DNA of 64,000 bases from Azadirachta indica (taxonomy: Eukaryota > Streptophyta > Magnoliopsida > Sapindales > Meliaceae). The stretch spans positions 13,414,913 to 13,478,912 of the forward strand of contig CM040450.1 of NCBI GenBank assembly GCA_022749755.1, read 5' to 3'. Shown here piece after piece: positions 11,382 to 22,624 of this stretch. The notes beneath the pieces were generated by a model that had not been told where the DNA came from, ran no database searches, and saw nothing but the letters and a program-made list of their open reading frames with translations. Both the position numbers and the translations under genes were made by a program. Position 1 is the stretch's first letter. The number at the start of each line of letters is the position of its first letter.

Positions 11382-11496
11382 TGAGTTGGCCTTGGGTTGT
11401 ACCCCATTGGTCAATGCAATTATTTTTTTTTAACTAAAATAATCACGTTTAATTATTAATTAATCACTTATCCCACTCTCTTAATCACTATAAAAT
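11382..11496 (+). promoter_or_regulatory. Promoter module of HyPRP copy 2
   Basis: The TGAGTTGGCCTTGGGTTGTA box at 11382-11401 matches those before 19242, 22625 and 52799. GGTCAATGCAAT at 11409-11420 is what remains of the AAAGTCAATGAATC box; its AACCCTAA half is missing. The TATA box TATAAAAT is at 11489-11496. Confidence 0.6.
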
Positions 11497-11631
11497 CCAT
11501 CCATTTATAACATCCAAAACGCACTTGATCCCATCTCCAAGCAATCGCGCTCGACATACATATATCTACAGAGATTTTTTTTTTTTCTTCGGCTTTTCGA
11601 ACATTAATAATAATTAATTAATTTCTTCAAA

Positions 11632-11989
11632 ATGAGTGAAGCCAAATACCAAACGGCTGCCCTCTTCATTCTCCTTTTGAACTTGGGCACTTTCCTCTCT
11701 TCTGCCTCTGCCCATACTCCTCCTCCACCGCGAACTTGCCCCGTCAACGCTCTCGAACTAAAAGCCTGCGTCGACCTGCTCGACGGTCTAGTGCGCGTCG
11801 ATATCGGCGAAGCCAGGGAAAAAATGCTGCCCGTTGCTGAAAGGGCTAGTAGACTTGGATGCTCAGGTATGTCTTTGCACCGCCATTAAAGCTAACCTTC
11901 TGAATGTCCTCAATCTTGCTGTACCCCTAGCTGTGGATATTCTTGTTGGCTGCAACAAGGATGCCTCCGGATTTCAGTGCTCTGCGTAA
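11632..11989 (+). pseudogene. HyPRP copy 2, short type, one-base frameshift
   Basis: Starts MSEAKYQTAALFILLLNLG with a signal peptide to about residue 25 and a very short proline stretch (HTPPPPR). The 8CM domain follows: TCPVN, LKACVDLLDGLVRVDIG. At 11819-11824 a run of six A shifts the frame, so translation as it stands ends at 11889. Five A would keep the frame into CCPLLKGLVDLDAQVCLC, GCNKDASGF and QCSA, ending at TAA 11987-11989, and would give all eight cysteines. Everything else about the gene (promoter, leader, 3' UTR hairpin) looks healthy, so either a fresh lesion or a homopolymer base-call error is possible. The near absence of a proline-rich part puts it with the copy at 17062. 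Confidence 0.8.
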
Positions 11990-12125
11990 TTGGTGACGAG
12001 CCCCATGCATGCGCATGCATGCATGTAAATGAAGATTGACGTACGTACGTTCGGTATTATCGTTTGTTGTCGAAGAAGAAGAAGAAGAAGAAGATGATGA
12101 TCAATTGATCATAATAATAATAATC

Positions 12126-12178
12126 ATAATGTGAGAGGTGGGAAGTAAACTCTTTCTACTTCCCACTTCTCACATTAT
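12126..12178 (+). promoter_or_regulatory. Near-perfect 22-bp hairpin in 3' flank of HyPRP copy 2
   Basis: The arm 12126-12147 is the reverse complement of 12157-12178 with a single G-T wobble, and the loop is nine bases (12148-12156). The left arm starts ATAATGTGAGAGG. It is the best-paired member of the 3'-flank element family and lies 137 bases after the restored stop. Confidence 0.75.
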
Positions 12179-14088
12179 TAGTGTGTGCTTTAATTTGTTT
12201 GTGTAATTTATTTCTCTTGTATTGGTATTATATGTGAAACCGGCCGACAATAATAATATGTTGTGAGATTTAACATTTTCTGAATTCCAATTGAAGCTTT
12301 TAATTTCTTAATGAACTTACTGGCTTCATTTCTCTCTAGCTCTATATATCTTCCCCTCTATCTATACATATTGCAAGTTTTATTTGAGAATGTTTCTAAA
12401 GAATAATTATTAATAGAATCATATTATGTATGTATGAATTATAAAATTTCTCTCACATTTATCTCTCGCTGTTATGATTACATAATCTTCATCGATCAAG
12501 TGAATGTATGTGTAATATAATTTTGTTAATTTAGATTGTTATATAGATGATGAAACGAGAATGTCTTACTTTTTACCACTTTCTCATTCAAAATAATTGA
12601 TGGTATATATGTACTTTTACCTCTACTTAATTCAAAATAATGAGAATAATGCAACGACTGCACGTTTGCAGGTTAAATGATTCTTTCTAAAATACGAAAT
12701 ATACCCACTATAATATCGTTTCTTGATCATTGAGAATCAATGTAAAATTACTTCTAAACTCCAATACCAACGCTATATATACAAATTAATTAATGTGACA
12801 TTGTTATCACACGTCTCGTACCCCTAAATATTTTGATCCAATTATCATTTACTTCTCTAGTTTTTCAAAAATGCCACTAACCCCCTGCCATTATCTATTT
12901 TTTTTCTTTAATTGTTAACTATTTTGGTCATTTATACATTTACCCTTATCACATCCAAATCCAAATTGAGCTAAATCCAACCCGAATTCCGTCCAACTCA
13001 AACTTAAAAAAACATATATGTGAATGTTAATATGCATTGAATGTAACAATTAATCTGTCCGTTCTATATGAATGTAATTAAAATTTGAAATGTTTAACAC
13101 AAAAATATTTAAAATATGAAATATAAACTTCAAATTTTACATGCATACAAATAATATATATAGGAACTATACGAGGGTATATTTGATATAATTTTTTAAG
13201 TAAAACTTATTATAATAAATTTTTTATAAGTAAAATTTTTATAAGTGAAGTTTTTAATAAAGTTTATTAATTATTTTATTGTCACTAATTATTTTCGGTA
13301 AAAATTACATACTTACTTAATTTAACAAATAAATTTTAAAAGTTTATATAATATGAAAATAATATAAAATTTTAAAAGTATTTTAAATAATTTATCTTCT
13401 TAAAAAAGTTCAAAATGTGATTAATAAAAAAAAAAAAAAATACACTCTTTCTCTAGGCAACCGCCTAGCTAATAACCCCATTTTGAGTAAAGGTCGTCCG
13501 TCTGGCCAAAATAATATAAATACATTTTAATTCATGTATTAATTAAAGTATGCATAATTATTTTATGTTTGAAATTAATAATTATGTGAATGCCCTACAA
13601 TTGAATTTTTAGTTGAACATTTCAACAATTTAAATAAAGTTAACTATGCTTAACGTTATTATATATATTGAACTATGTATGATTATGGTGTTATAAAATT
13701 TTCTTTGACGTGACAATATCCTCGTCAAAATTACCATGTTTCAGATTATATCATTCTATTATTTCTTTAATTAGTTAATATCTTTTATTATTACTGTGTA
13801 AATTATTCTTGTTTTACACTATTTTTATCTTTTAAGAGTTTAATCTCAAAAAAAAAAAAGGAAAAAAATATTTTGATTAACTATGCTATCTATTCATAAA
13901 AATATATTTACTAAATTAAAGTATAAAATTTTAATCAATATATAATTTGTTTCTCGAAACGTAGGTCAGATCAATATGTTTAATAAAATATTGCTATAAT
14001 TAATAAAATCAATATATATATATTTTAAAAAAACTTTAAATATATATAAGAAGACCTAACTAAAATGTTAAATATCTAGGACTATTAA
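12179..14088. other. Intergenic, AT-rich; no gene seen
   Basis: About 1.9 kb. The first 200 bases are probably 3' UTR of copy 2. The remainder is AT-rich with A/T homopolymers (for example 13425-13440) and no credible open frame. Confidence 0.55.
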
Positions 14089-14215
14089 TAATGAGTTGGT
14101 CTTGAGCTGTAGTCATTTAACTCTAATTAAATGAAACCACACAAACAAAAAATGACAAAATTAATTAATTAAAATAATCACTATTGCTTACTAATTAATC
14201 ACTTATCTCTCTCTT
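14089..14215 (+). promoter_or_regulatory. Decayed promoter module of HyPRP copy 3
   Basis: AATGAGTTGGTCTTGAGCTG at 14089-14108 corresponds to the GAGTTGGCCTTGGGTTGT box. The AAGTCAATGAATC box is not recognisable, and the TATA position (ACTATAAA in other copies) reads TCTTATAATG. Confidence 0.45.
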
Positions 14216-14266
14216 ATAATGTACCATTTCTTTACACAATTAATTTTGAGCAACATTAATTTCAAA

Positions 14267-14516
14267 ATGTGCAAATCCACTCTCTTGATTCTCCTCTTGC
14301 ACATGATGATGGACAATTTGCCTTCCTCTTCTTCTTCTTCTGCCCTGAGCTGGAAGGGGCTAGCAGATTTGGACGCTGCAGCATGCCTTTGCACCGCCAT
14401 TAATGAATCTAAGCATCTCACTATCGGCAATTTTGCTAAACCAACCGGACCCTTTACTCAGAAATACTAGTGCTTGTTGCCTGTGGTAAGCATTTGTTGC
14501 TAGGGTTTCGGTGCCA
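14267..14516 (+). pseudogene. HyPRP copy 3, internally deleted and frameshifted remnant
   Basis: The ATG at 14267 begins MCKSTLLILLLHMMMDNLPS, a signal-peptide remnant. A serine run leads straight into WKGLADLDAAACLCTAIN, the second half of the 8CM domain. The proline-rich part and cysteines 1-4 (TCP, GAC, CC) are gone. The frame stops at 14468-14470. Just after it, in another frame, VLVACGKHLLLGFRC at about 14471-14515 is the end of the 8CM domain. It is therefore a dead copy with a large internal deletion and at least one frameshift; the promoter is also degraded. Confidence 0.75.
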
Positions 14517-16823
14517 TCAAAATGAAGATTGCCTAATTTGTTCGGAGAGATAATAGTAATTAACGTTGGTTAGAGTTTAATCCTATTACTTGGACTCTTA
14601 TTTATCAATTTAAACTTTTGGGTGATACAGTATTTTGATATGATATTCAAATCGATTTGATCAAGATGTGTTACATTTAATTTCTCCACATGTGATTTAC
14701 ATTTATTTGTGTTTCTTTAATTTTTTTTAAATAAAGTTCTTACATGTGATGGGTATGTTAAATATTAACACTATTAATAATTTTTATGGATCACTTTAAA
14801 ATATTTTTTTATTTAAGTTTTTTTTTTTTCAAATGTCTCCATTTGACTTAATCCACCTAATAAATTTATTTAGTATTGATTTTACATATAAAAAAACTTA
14901 TTTTACTTGATTTTCATGATAAATACGTGTAATATAAATGAAGGATAATAAACCTTAATATTATTATTTGAATTCTTATTTATTAATTTAAAATTTTGAA
15001 TCAAATAATTTCTTAAAATATTTATATAAAAATAGTTTTTAATTATATCTACATTTATATCTCTTATTTCTTATTTTTAAAAAATAGAAATCTATTAAAT
15101 AAAATCACTTATCTCGTCTTCAGTGTCTAAATTCTAGAAAGTAAAAATACGGAGCAAACACAAACCCGGTTCGACCAAATCGATCGGAAGTAGGGTGAGC
15201 CTAAAGGCAACTGTCCAAATTTCTTAATTCACGCACTTTAATGCACTACAGGTGTTGGACTTTAGAAGAGAAGGAGTGCAGTCGGAACATTAACGGCGTT
15301 ATTTCAGAATGAGAGGTGGCAAAATCTTGCTATATTTCAATCTGTCATGGACTCCTTCATTTCAGCCCAATGGGCTTTAAAGATTTATTTTTAACAAATT
15401 CTATTAGCTACCGAATTATTTATTAATGTCATTCAATGTGAGCGACACATAACAAAATTAACTTTTTTTTGTTATTTATCTAATAATAAAAAAAAGTTGT
15501 AAGGGTTAATTAATTTAGTTGGTTATCTAATTTTTAAACAAATAAGAGTTTAGAAAAATCTTTCATTTTATTATGTGAATTGTATATTACTAACACTATA
15601 GTTTATAAAAAGAGCACTTAATAATATTTTTTTACAAATTATTTAATTCAACTAAAATATTCTGAAATTTTACAATTTATCTTCTTGAATCTTGAAAACT
15701 GTTACTAGAGGCACCTTAAAAGTTTTGATAAAAAGAATTAGAATCTTTAGAAAAATTTAATTGCCAAAAATATAAAATGATTCATTATTTAAAAAAATCA
15801 ATTAAAAGTTTTCAATATAAGATGAGAATAGTTAATTCATATTGGGCGAAATCTACTCCTTAATTAAAGGAAGAGTGAACTCCCAAAATAAGGGAGAGTT
15901 AGAACATCCTTTAGCGTTAAGGCCGGCTTCCACTTCTTAAAAAAGATTGATTATATACTATGTTTATGTAAGAGATTAATGCATATATATATATATATAT
16001 ATTGCATCAAAAGTACGAAAATGTCACCTCCAAGAAAAAAAATAAAAAAACGAAGCTTTAAGTGTACTAAATACTTTTTGCTTTTTACATATTTAAATAC
16101 TATTATAACAATACTAATAATATTATTATGTTATTGATTACTGGATGAACATCAAATTATGTATATTTACTCACAAGATTAATGTATGTGATAAGAATTT
16201 TGTTGAAAAATATATGTATATCGAAGATTCTCACGATGAACGCGGGATTTTATTCGAAATAATTTAATATAGATAAGATTAATGATTATAATAATTAATT
16301 TATTGGTGGTGTAGTTAATGATTTACATTTCATAATTAATTATTCCAAGAGTATATAGTTGAGGCATATACAAGTCACTTTTTCAAGCATACGTAACTGC
16401 ATTTTTAATTGATATATAGGAACTTATTTGTTAATTTAAATATATATGTTTACAATTAATTATAGTTTTTAATTCATAACTAATAGAATAAAATTAATAC
16501 GTATATATATTACAGGGTAGTTGATAAATATTAATAAGTGAAAGTGAATATTTATTAAATACCTTAATAATTTTATTTTAAAATTAAGTAAAAAAAAATA
16601 ATTATAAATAAATCATTATTTGTTTTGTTATATATACATATACATAAATGTTGTGAATTTGTTTGTACTTAATGTTCATGAAAAAGATGCTTCAATTATT
16701 TTCGACATAAAGATTTGCATTTCAAATCGGAAAATGAACAGACTTGTTAATAGTACCAGTAATTAATACTCATTAATAGTATTACAATCAATCACATGTT
16801 CTTCTTAATTAGTCATATGATCC
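14517..16823. other. Intergenic, AT-rich; no gene seen
   Basis: About 2.3 kb with an (AT)n run at about 15980-16001. A slightly GC-richer patch at 15140-15380 holds no open frame. Nothing else can be supported. Confidence 0.5.
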
Positions 16824-16976
16824 AATCCCAAATTTCAAGCATCTCTCTGGAGAGAGATAGATAGATGTGGCCTTGAACCCTAAAGTCAATGAATCAAACT
16901 AAAGCAAAAAGAAATTAATCAAAATTAATAATTATTAGTTGATTCCCTAATCTCTCTTTCTTAGAAACTATATAAA
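16824..16976 (+). promoter_or_regulatory. Promoter module of HyPRP copy 4
   Basis: ATCCCAAATTTCAAGCAT at 16824-16841 matches the CATGTTTCAAGCAT box. GTGGCCTTG is fused to AACCCTAAAGTCAATGAATC at 16876-16895, the telo-box/W-box element in full form. The TATA box (TATATAAAG) is at 16969-16977. Confidence 0.65.
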
Positions 16977-17061
16977 GCTAAGGCATATTAGTTCATTTGC
17001 ACAATACAAGAAATATATAGTAGTTTAGTGCATGCAAAATTTAGTTAATTAATTTGATCCA

Positions 17062-17436
17062 ATGGCGGGGAAAGTGACTGTTTTGTTTGTTCTCTTCTTG
17101 AACTTGAGCACTTTGCTGTTTTCTGCTTCTGCTTCTGCTTCTGGTTATCGTTCTCAAGCTCTAACAACAAACGACCGGAATTGTCCCATCGATACTCTGA
17201 AGCTAGGTGCCTGCGTGAATGTTCTCGGCGGTCTCATTAACGTTGGTATTGGCGACGGAGCTAAGAGGGAATGCTGCCCACTGCTCGGAGGGCTTGTAGA
17301 CGCGGATGCTTCGTTATGTCTTTGCACCGCCATTAAAATTCATCTTGAGAATGTCATCGATCTTGTTATACCCATTGCTCTTAATCTTCTCGTCGGCTGC
17401 GGCAAGGATGCCTCCACATTTCAGTGCTCTCCTTAA
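17062..17436 (+). CDS. HyPRP copy 4: compact 8CM protein lacking a proline-rich region
   Basis: Encodes 124 residues. Residues 1-27 form a signal peptide (MAGKVTVLFVLFLNLSTLLF then SASASASG). A linker of about 12 residues (YRSQALTTNDRN) replaces the proline-rich part. The 8CM domain has all eight cysteines: NCPID, LGACVNVLGGLINVGIG, RECCPLLGG, SLCLCTAIK, GCGKDAS and QCSP. The 8CM domain forms a four-helix disulfide-linked fold with a hydrophobic cavity, as in lipid-transfer proteins; the 14-kDa DC2.15-like proteins are this compact type. The ATG at 17062 is the first in frame after the TATA box. The gene looks functional and is the most divergent intact copy. Confidence 0.9.
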   Translation: MAGKVTVLFVLFLNLSTLLFSASASASGYRSQALTTNDRNCPIDTLKLGACVNVLGGLINVGIGDGAKRECCPLLGGLVDADASLCLCTAIKIHLENVIDLVIPIALNLLVGCGKDASTFQCSP

Positions 17437-17483
17437 TTGCTTACGCCCCATCCCCCATGCATGCATATGCAAGCATCCAAGCG

Positions 17484-17582
<99 letters not shown>
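17484..17582. repeat. (TAA)n microsatellite in 3' flank of HyPRP copy 4
   Basis: About 33 uninterrupted trinucleotide units, 99 bases. It starts 48 bases after the stop and ends just before the GTGAGAG start of the 3' element. It should be highly length-variable between individuals. Confidence 0.95.
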
Positions 17583-17584
17583 TT

Positions 17585-17634
17585 GTGAGAGATGGGAGGC
17601 AGATCAAATACTATAATCTGCTGAAATCTCTTCT
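17585..17634 (+). promoter_or_regulatory. 3'-UTR stem-loop element, HyPRP copy 4
   Basis: GTGAGAGAT opens and AAATCTCTTCTT closes it. GCAGAT (17599-17604) pairs with ATCTGC (17616-17621) inside. The primary sequence of the inner stem differs from other copies while pairing is kept. Confidence 0.45.
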
Positions 17635-18289
17635 TGTTAATTTGTGTTCGTGCTTCGTGGTGGTCTATCGGTTTCTGTTGTATTAATTCCTATTGTCTGT
17701 TGTAAACCAATTAATAATAATAGTAATAATATGTTGTCTGATTTAAATTTTGCTGAATTTAATTAAGGCATTTAATTTCTTCCTAATTCAATAGTTTCTC
17801 TCCTCTCGATAATTCTATCTATTTATCTCTTTGTTGAAGAAATAATTTAACTAGTTTCGCCTTTTATCGTGGATGTAAAAAAAAAAAAATTAAGAAATTG
17901 AAAATTTTTTTTAATCAATTCTTATTCTATTTTTTTTTAACTTCTTTTTTATTTTGGATGCGTTCCATAAAAGTTTCATTTAACAAACTTCTTACAACTT
18001 TGCATCTAGCATAATATTTTCGGTCTAGAAAGAGTTTTTACGGAATGTGGCAAGAGTATGTATTATGTAATGTACGGATTTGATTAACGTTTATCATTAA
18101 TTGTATCAAATTATTATAATACGCAGTGATATTGACTATATTTTGTTAAATTTGATGAAACTAATGGGCTGCCGGAAGCAAGCAAGACGTCACTAATGAG
18201 GCCCAAGCAAAATCAGAAAATTTCTTGATTAAAAATAAAAATTACTCTTATATTATGCATATGAGAATGTTATATAAAAGTTAAATTAC

Positions 18290-18490
18290 GATGGACGTAC
18301 CATATTATATATTGTTTATAATTAATAATTATGTGAGAGCTAGAAGAAGAATTAAACTCTCCCATTTTGTTTGTGCTTTACGTACAGTTTGTTCCTCTTA
18401 ATATATTCTTATTAATTATATGTCAAACCACAACAATATCTAGTAACAATAATATACTATGCGATTTAAGATATGTTGTAATTGGTTAAG
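18290..18490 (+). pseudogene. Orphan HyPRP 3' flank (coding part lost)
   Basis: This stretch aligns by eye with the 3' flank of the copy at 19242 (20030-20180). Shared parts are ATTAATAATTATGTGAGAG, GAAGAA.TTAAACTCTCCCA, GTTCCTCTTA/GTTCCATTG, TATGTCAAA and AATAATAT. The GTGAGAG...CTCTC element is at 18333-18361. No 8CM codons precede it. It is best read as the tail of a deleted array member or a partial duplication. Confidence 0.5.
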
Positions 18491-18987
18491 TGTACAAAAC
18501 TATTTAACTCAACTAAAATAACTTGAAACATTACATTCCCTCAAGCTTTGATAAAAACAAATTTGGTCAAATAGGTACCTTGGAAACTTGTAATATTAAG
18601 AAAATTTGCTTGTGAAAAATCATAGAGGAAAGTATATAATTTAATGTTTGAAAAGTCAACTAAAATGTCCTCCGTAAATCAAGGATTAGCCCACTTTTAT
18701 AAAAATCCAAATAACGGCCAAATCTTCTCCCAAATAAGTCAAAATATTTGCACACAATTTGCATTCATGCTTCACATTAAAAACTTTGTTTAGAGTTTAT
18801 ATTTTGATTTTTAATATTCTTAGCCTACGTCATTTTTTCAATTTGTAGTGGCAGTAGCATTATATGTGAGATATATTAATTAATTTTCTGCTTTGAAAAA
18901 TAAGAAATTTTAAGTATTTATTTGTCATTTTATTTTTAATTTATGCTCAATTTTTTAAACGAATTAAACCAATTATATTACGATCAA

Positions 18988-19193
18988 ATCCATGTTTCAA
19001 GCATACAAGATAAAAGAAATGTAAGTGTATGTTTATCTATCTGTCTATTGATTGAGTTGGCCTTGGGTTGTACCTCCTTGAACCCTAACGTCAATGAATC
19101 AACACGAAATTAATTTATTTTAGAAAATTAATAAAAAAAAATCAACTTTGATTATCAATTAATCTCTAATCACCATCCTAATTACTATAAATA
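18988..19193 (+). promoter_or_regulatory. Promoter module of HyPRP copy 5
   Basis: The full ordered module is present: ATCCATGTTTCAAGCAT (18988-19004), GAGTTGGCCTTGGGTTGTAC (19053-19072), AACCCTAACGTCAATGAATC (19081-19100) and TATAAATA (19186-19193). A conserved leader TTTTGTGCAACATTTTCAAG precedes the ATG. The usual AAAGTC is AACGTC here, which makes an ACGT core. Confidence 0.7.
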
Positions 19194-19241
19194 GGCATTT
19201 ATTTCCACATATTAGATATGCTTTTGTGCAACATTTTCAAG

Positions 19242-19967
19242 ATGGGGAAAGGCCAGTATAATTTAGCTACTGTCTTCATTCTCCTCTTGAACTTGGGCAA
19301 TTTGCTCTCTTCTCTAGCTTGTGACTGCTCAAATCCTCCTCCTCCGGCAAACTGTCCACCGCCACCGCACCCTAAACCACCTCCACCAAAGGTGGAACCA
19401 AGACCACCTCCTCCTGTTGCAAAACCACCACCACCACCACCAAAGGTGAACCCAAGCCCACCTCCTCCGGTTGCAAAACCACCACCACCACCTCCTCCTC
19501 CTCCTCCTCCTCCGGTTGCAAAACCCCCACCACCACCACCAACCGTAGTACCGTCACCTCCTCCACCTTATACGAAAACCCCACCACCACCAATTGCTGT
19601 TCCATCACCTCCTCCACCTTATACAAAACCTCCGCCAGCACCAACTGTTGTAGCATCACCACCGCCACCAGGTGTGAGAAACCCTCCACCGCCACCAGAA
19701 CAACAAACTTGTCCCATTGATGCTCTGAAGCTAGGAGCATGTGTGGACGTGCTTGGCGGTCTAATTCACATTGGCATCGGCAGTCATGCTAAGGATGAAT
19801 GCTGCCCGCTGCTGGGAGGGCTACTAGACTTGGATGCTGCCTTGTGTCTTTGCACCGCCATTAAACTTAAGCTTGGCAACATCCTCAATCTTGTTGTACC
19901 CGTCGCTCTGGAAGTTCTTGTCGGCTGTGGCAAGCATCTGCCGCCGGGATTCCAATGTCCTGCATAA
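19242..19967 (+). CDS. HyPRP copy 5
   Basis: Encodes 241 residues from ATG 19242, where paralogues begin MGKG; an upstream in-frame ATG at 19218 lies in the conserved leader and is probably not used. The signal peptide ends ...LLSSLAC (about residue 25). The proline region (about residues 27-155) is rich in PPPP with KPPPPPPKVNPSPPPPVA-type units and a few YTK motifs, which differs from the PPY-rich copy 1. The 8CM domain takes the last 86 residues: TCPIDALKLGAC, DECCPLLGGLLDLDAALCLC, GCGKHLPPGFQCPA. All eight cysteines are present. Its promoter, leader and 3' element all look intact, and it is closest to the copy at 22625. Confidence 0.92.
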   Translation: MGKGQYNLATVFILLLNLGNLLSSLACDCSNPPPPANCPPPPHPKPPPPKVEPRPPPPVAKPPPPPPKVNPSPPPPVAKPPPPPPPPPPPPVAKPPPPPPTVVPSPPPPYTKTPPPPIAVPSPPPPYTKPPPAPTVVASPPPPGVRNPPPPPEQQTCPIDALKLGACVDVLGGLIHIGIGSHAKDECCPLLGGLLDLDAALCLCTAIKLKLGNILNLVVPVALEVLVGCGKHLPPGFQCPA

Positions 19968-20056
19968 TTAATATCCACAAGTACTGCTCATGCCCCGAAT
20001 GCATACAATCAAATTAATTAAGCTATCGTTTATTGTCAAAGATAATTAATAATTAT

Positions 20057-20085
20057 GTGAGAGATAAAAGAAGATTTAAACTCTC
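20057..20085 (+). promoter_or_regulatory. 3'-UTR element, HyPRP copy 5
   Basis: GTGAGAG (20057-20063) can pair with CTCTC (20081-20085) across a short A-rich loop. It is followed by GTGTGAGCTTGT. It is a shortened member of the family and closest to the orphan at 18333. Confidence 0.4.
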
Positions 20086-22371
20086 CCAATTAGTGTGAGC
20101 TTGTTATTGTACTTTGTTCCATTGTATGTCAAATCATCCTCATCAGAAACAAGAATAATATATTGTGAGGTTAAGATATTTCGTCGTTGGTTGGGATAGT
20201 AAGGCTTTTCCTAATGATTATTATTTCGTGTAAGACATTTTTATATAAATTTATCTGTTTAAACTAACATGACAATATTATATTATTATCATTATCGCAT
20301 ACTTTTTATTTTCATTAAAAATAAAAAAAAATATATACAAAAAATATTACAATAATGTAATATTATTACATAAAAAAAAGTTTGTATTTTTATTTTCTAT
20401 TTTAAAATTAATTATAAATTTTTATTCTCTCCTCTTATCAAGAAAAAGTTTATACAGTAATAAGGCTAGAGTCGGAACTAAATAATTGAGAGATCAGAAT
20501 TTTTGAGAGAGTCAAAATGATTAAAAAGTAAAGTTAATAAAATAATATTTAAAAAAAATAAGTAAGTTAAGAAGTAAATTGATAACTTTTTAAAAATATA
20601 AAGGTAAAAATATATATAAATATAAAATAGAAATAGAATTAAAATATAACTATTAGAGTAAAATTTTTTTTCAAAATTTGTAGGCGCTTCGCCTTGTCTG
20701 AAAACATATCCTTTAGAGATTTTCAATAAAATTATATTATATATTGTAATTTATTTTTTATTTATACCTATCATTGCTTTAATTGATTAATTTTAAAATG
20801 AATATACACGTAACTTGATTTTATTGTTATATAAAATTAAAATGAATGTACGTATTTTATTAATTAAGTCTGTAAATGACCGTAATTCACTAGTATTATA
20901 TGATATTAATATGAAAACTTCTAATAAAAAGAAAATTTTGGTCGTCCTAAAACTTTAATAAAACAATATTGATGACCGTAATAAAGCTTTAACAAGAACA
21001 ACTTTGGTGAAATACTTTATGCTATGGAAACTTCTAATAATAATAAGAGAATATGCATGTAAAAATCATGGGAAAAAATAATTTATAATTGGAAATTCAA
21101 CATATATTTTCCGTATATTTCGGATTAACCCATTCCCTTTTAGGGGAAAAAAAAATTGATTAACCCATCTTTAAAAGATCCGGATAACCGCAAATATGTG
21201 CACAATTCGGATTCACATGCTTCACAACATTTTTCTAGAATTAATATATACAGCTTTTCAGTTGTAAAATAATCATCCTCAGCTGTATTAAATAAATAAT
21301 AATAAAAGAATATTAAATAAAATAAATTCTCAAAATTTTGATATATTTCAAAATTTAGCTTATAATGTTGTCTACTACTTAAAATATGATGTAGGGTGAT
21401 TTTAAAAGTCATTATTTTAATTAATAGTTTTTAGTTTTTTTTTAAGTAGTGAGATAATTAGTTTTGTTATTTATTAATTTAAATATTTGCAAAGCAATAA
21501 TTATAGAATATTTTGATTATTCTCTAAACTTTGTAGTTTTGCTTAAAAAAAATAAAATTAAAACTATTCGATTTTAATTCTAATGCATGAGACATGAATG
21601 ATATGGATGTATTTCGCATAAATTAATTTATGTTGATGTACCCATTTTAGCCAAATACTTCTTCATTCTATCTTCTTTCAGAAGGCAATATCTATACAAT
21701 TAATGAACAATATTTAACTCCGGATTATAAAGTTTAATATTAAATTCGGGTAAATTTTTTTTTCAATAATTTAAATTTATATATCTTTGTATGTGTGTGC
21801 ATATATATATATATATATATTTCAATCATGGATATAAATTTTATTTTATATATCACTCTGACATTTGAAGTAAGACCATAAAGTAATGGTTATTGCTTAC
21901 AATAAAAGCAAAAACCCATAACGTATTAAAAGATAACACTTCCAAAAATAAATTAAAAAATGTATATAGGTAAGATCGAATTATTGATTGATGTACGTAA
22001 ATTATTAAATAAAAAATATTTATTGGAACTATTAAAATTAAATTGAAACATCACAATTAAATTAAAAAAGAATATTTAAATTCTTCAAATTTTAGACTGT
22101 CTATTGAGTAGAGTCACGGGATTGGAAAAAAAAATATTCGGACTGCAATTTGTTTATATCTTATGTTTTTTTCTTAATTAATATATAATGCTAGAAAATT
22201 GAGTTCACATAATACAAATCTCAATTTGCTAGTGAAGGCACGCACTACGTGTTATAAAGAGCCTCAATTAAAAGCTGTGTTTCCAATATTTTTCCGCAAT
22301 ATTTTTACATAAAAGTCTACCAAAATTCATTAATTTAGATCTCATGTTCTTCTTGGTAATACGATCATCAA
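20086..22371. other. Intergenic, AT-rich; no gene seen
   Basis: About 2.3 kb with an (AT)n tract at about 21800-21821. The short minus-strand frames near 20478-20726 and 21140-21412 are low-complexity Phe/Tyr/Leu/Ile and are not genes. Confidence 0.55.
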
Positions 22372-22575
22372 ATCCCATGTTTCAAGCATACAAAGTTTAA
22401 GAAAATGCAAGTGTACTATCTATCTATCTGTCTATTCAGTGAGTTGGCCTCGGTTGCACCCCATCAACCCTAAAAGTCAATGAATCAACAAATAATTTAT
22501 TTAAGAAAATTAATAAAATATAATCAACTTTGATTATTAATTTATCTCTAATCACCGTCTTAATTACTATAAATA
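22372..22575 (+). promoter_or_regulatory. Promoter module of HyPRP copy 6
   Basis: ATCCCATGTTTCAAGCAT (22372-22389), GAGTTGGCCTCGGTTGCACC (22441-22460), AACCCTAAAAGTCAATGAATC (22466-22486) and TATAAATA (22568-22575). Spacing is almost the same as before copy 5. One extra A lies between the telo-box and the W-box. Confidence 0.7.
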
Positions 22576-22624
22576 GGCATTTATTTCGACAATACTGGAT
22601 ATGCTTTTGTGCAACATTTTCAAG

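Noticed and set aside
15355..15376. TTCAGCCCAATGGGCTTTA, similar to part of the X8 exon
   Set aside because: Only about 14 bases match and the centre is a near-palindrome of TGGGCY sites, so chance is likely.
17306..17686. A 126-codon frame with a poly-Asn run, and a poly-Leu frame opposite
   Set aside because: Both are translations of the (TAA)n microsatellite.
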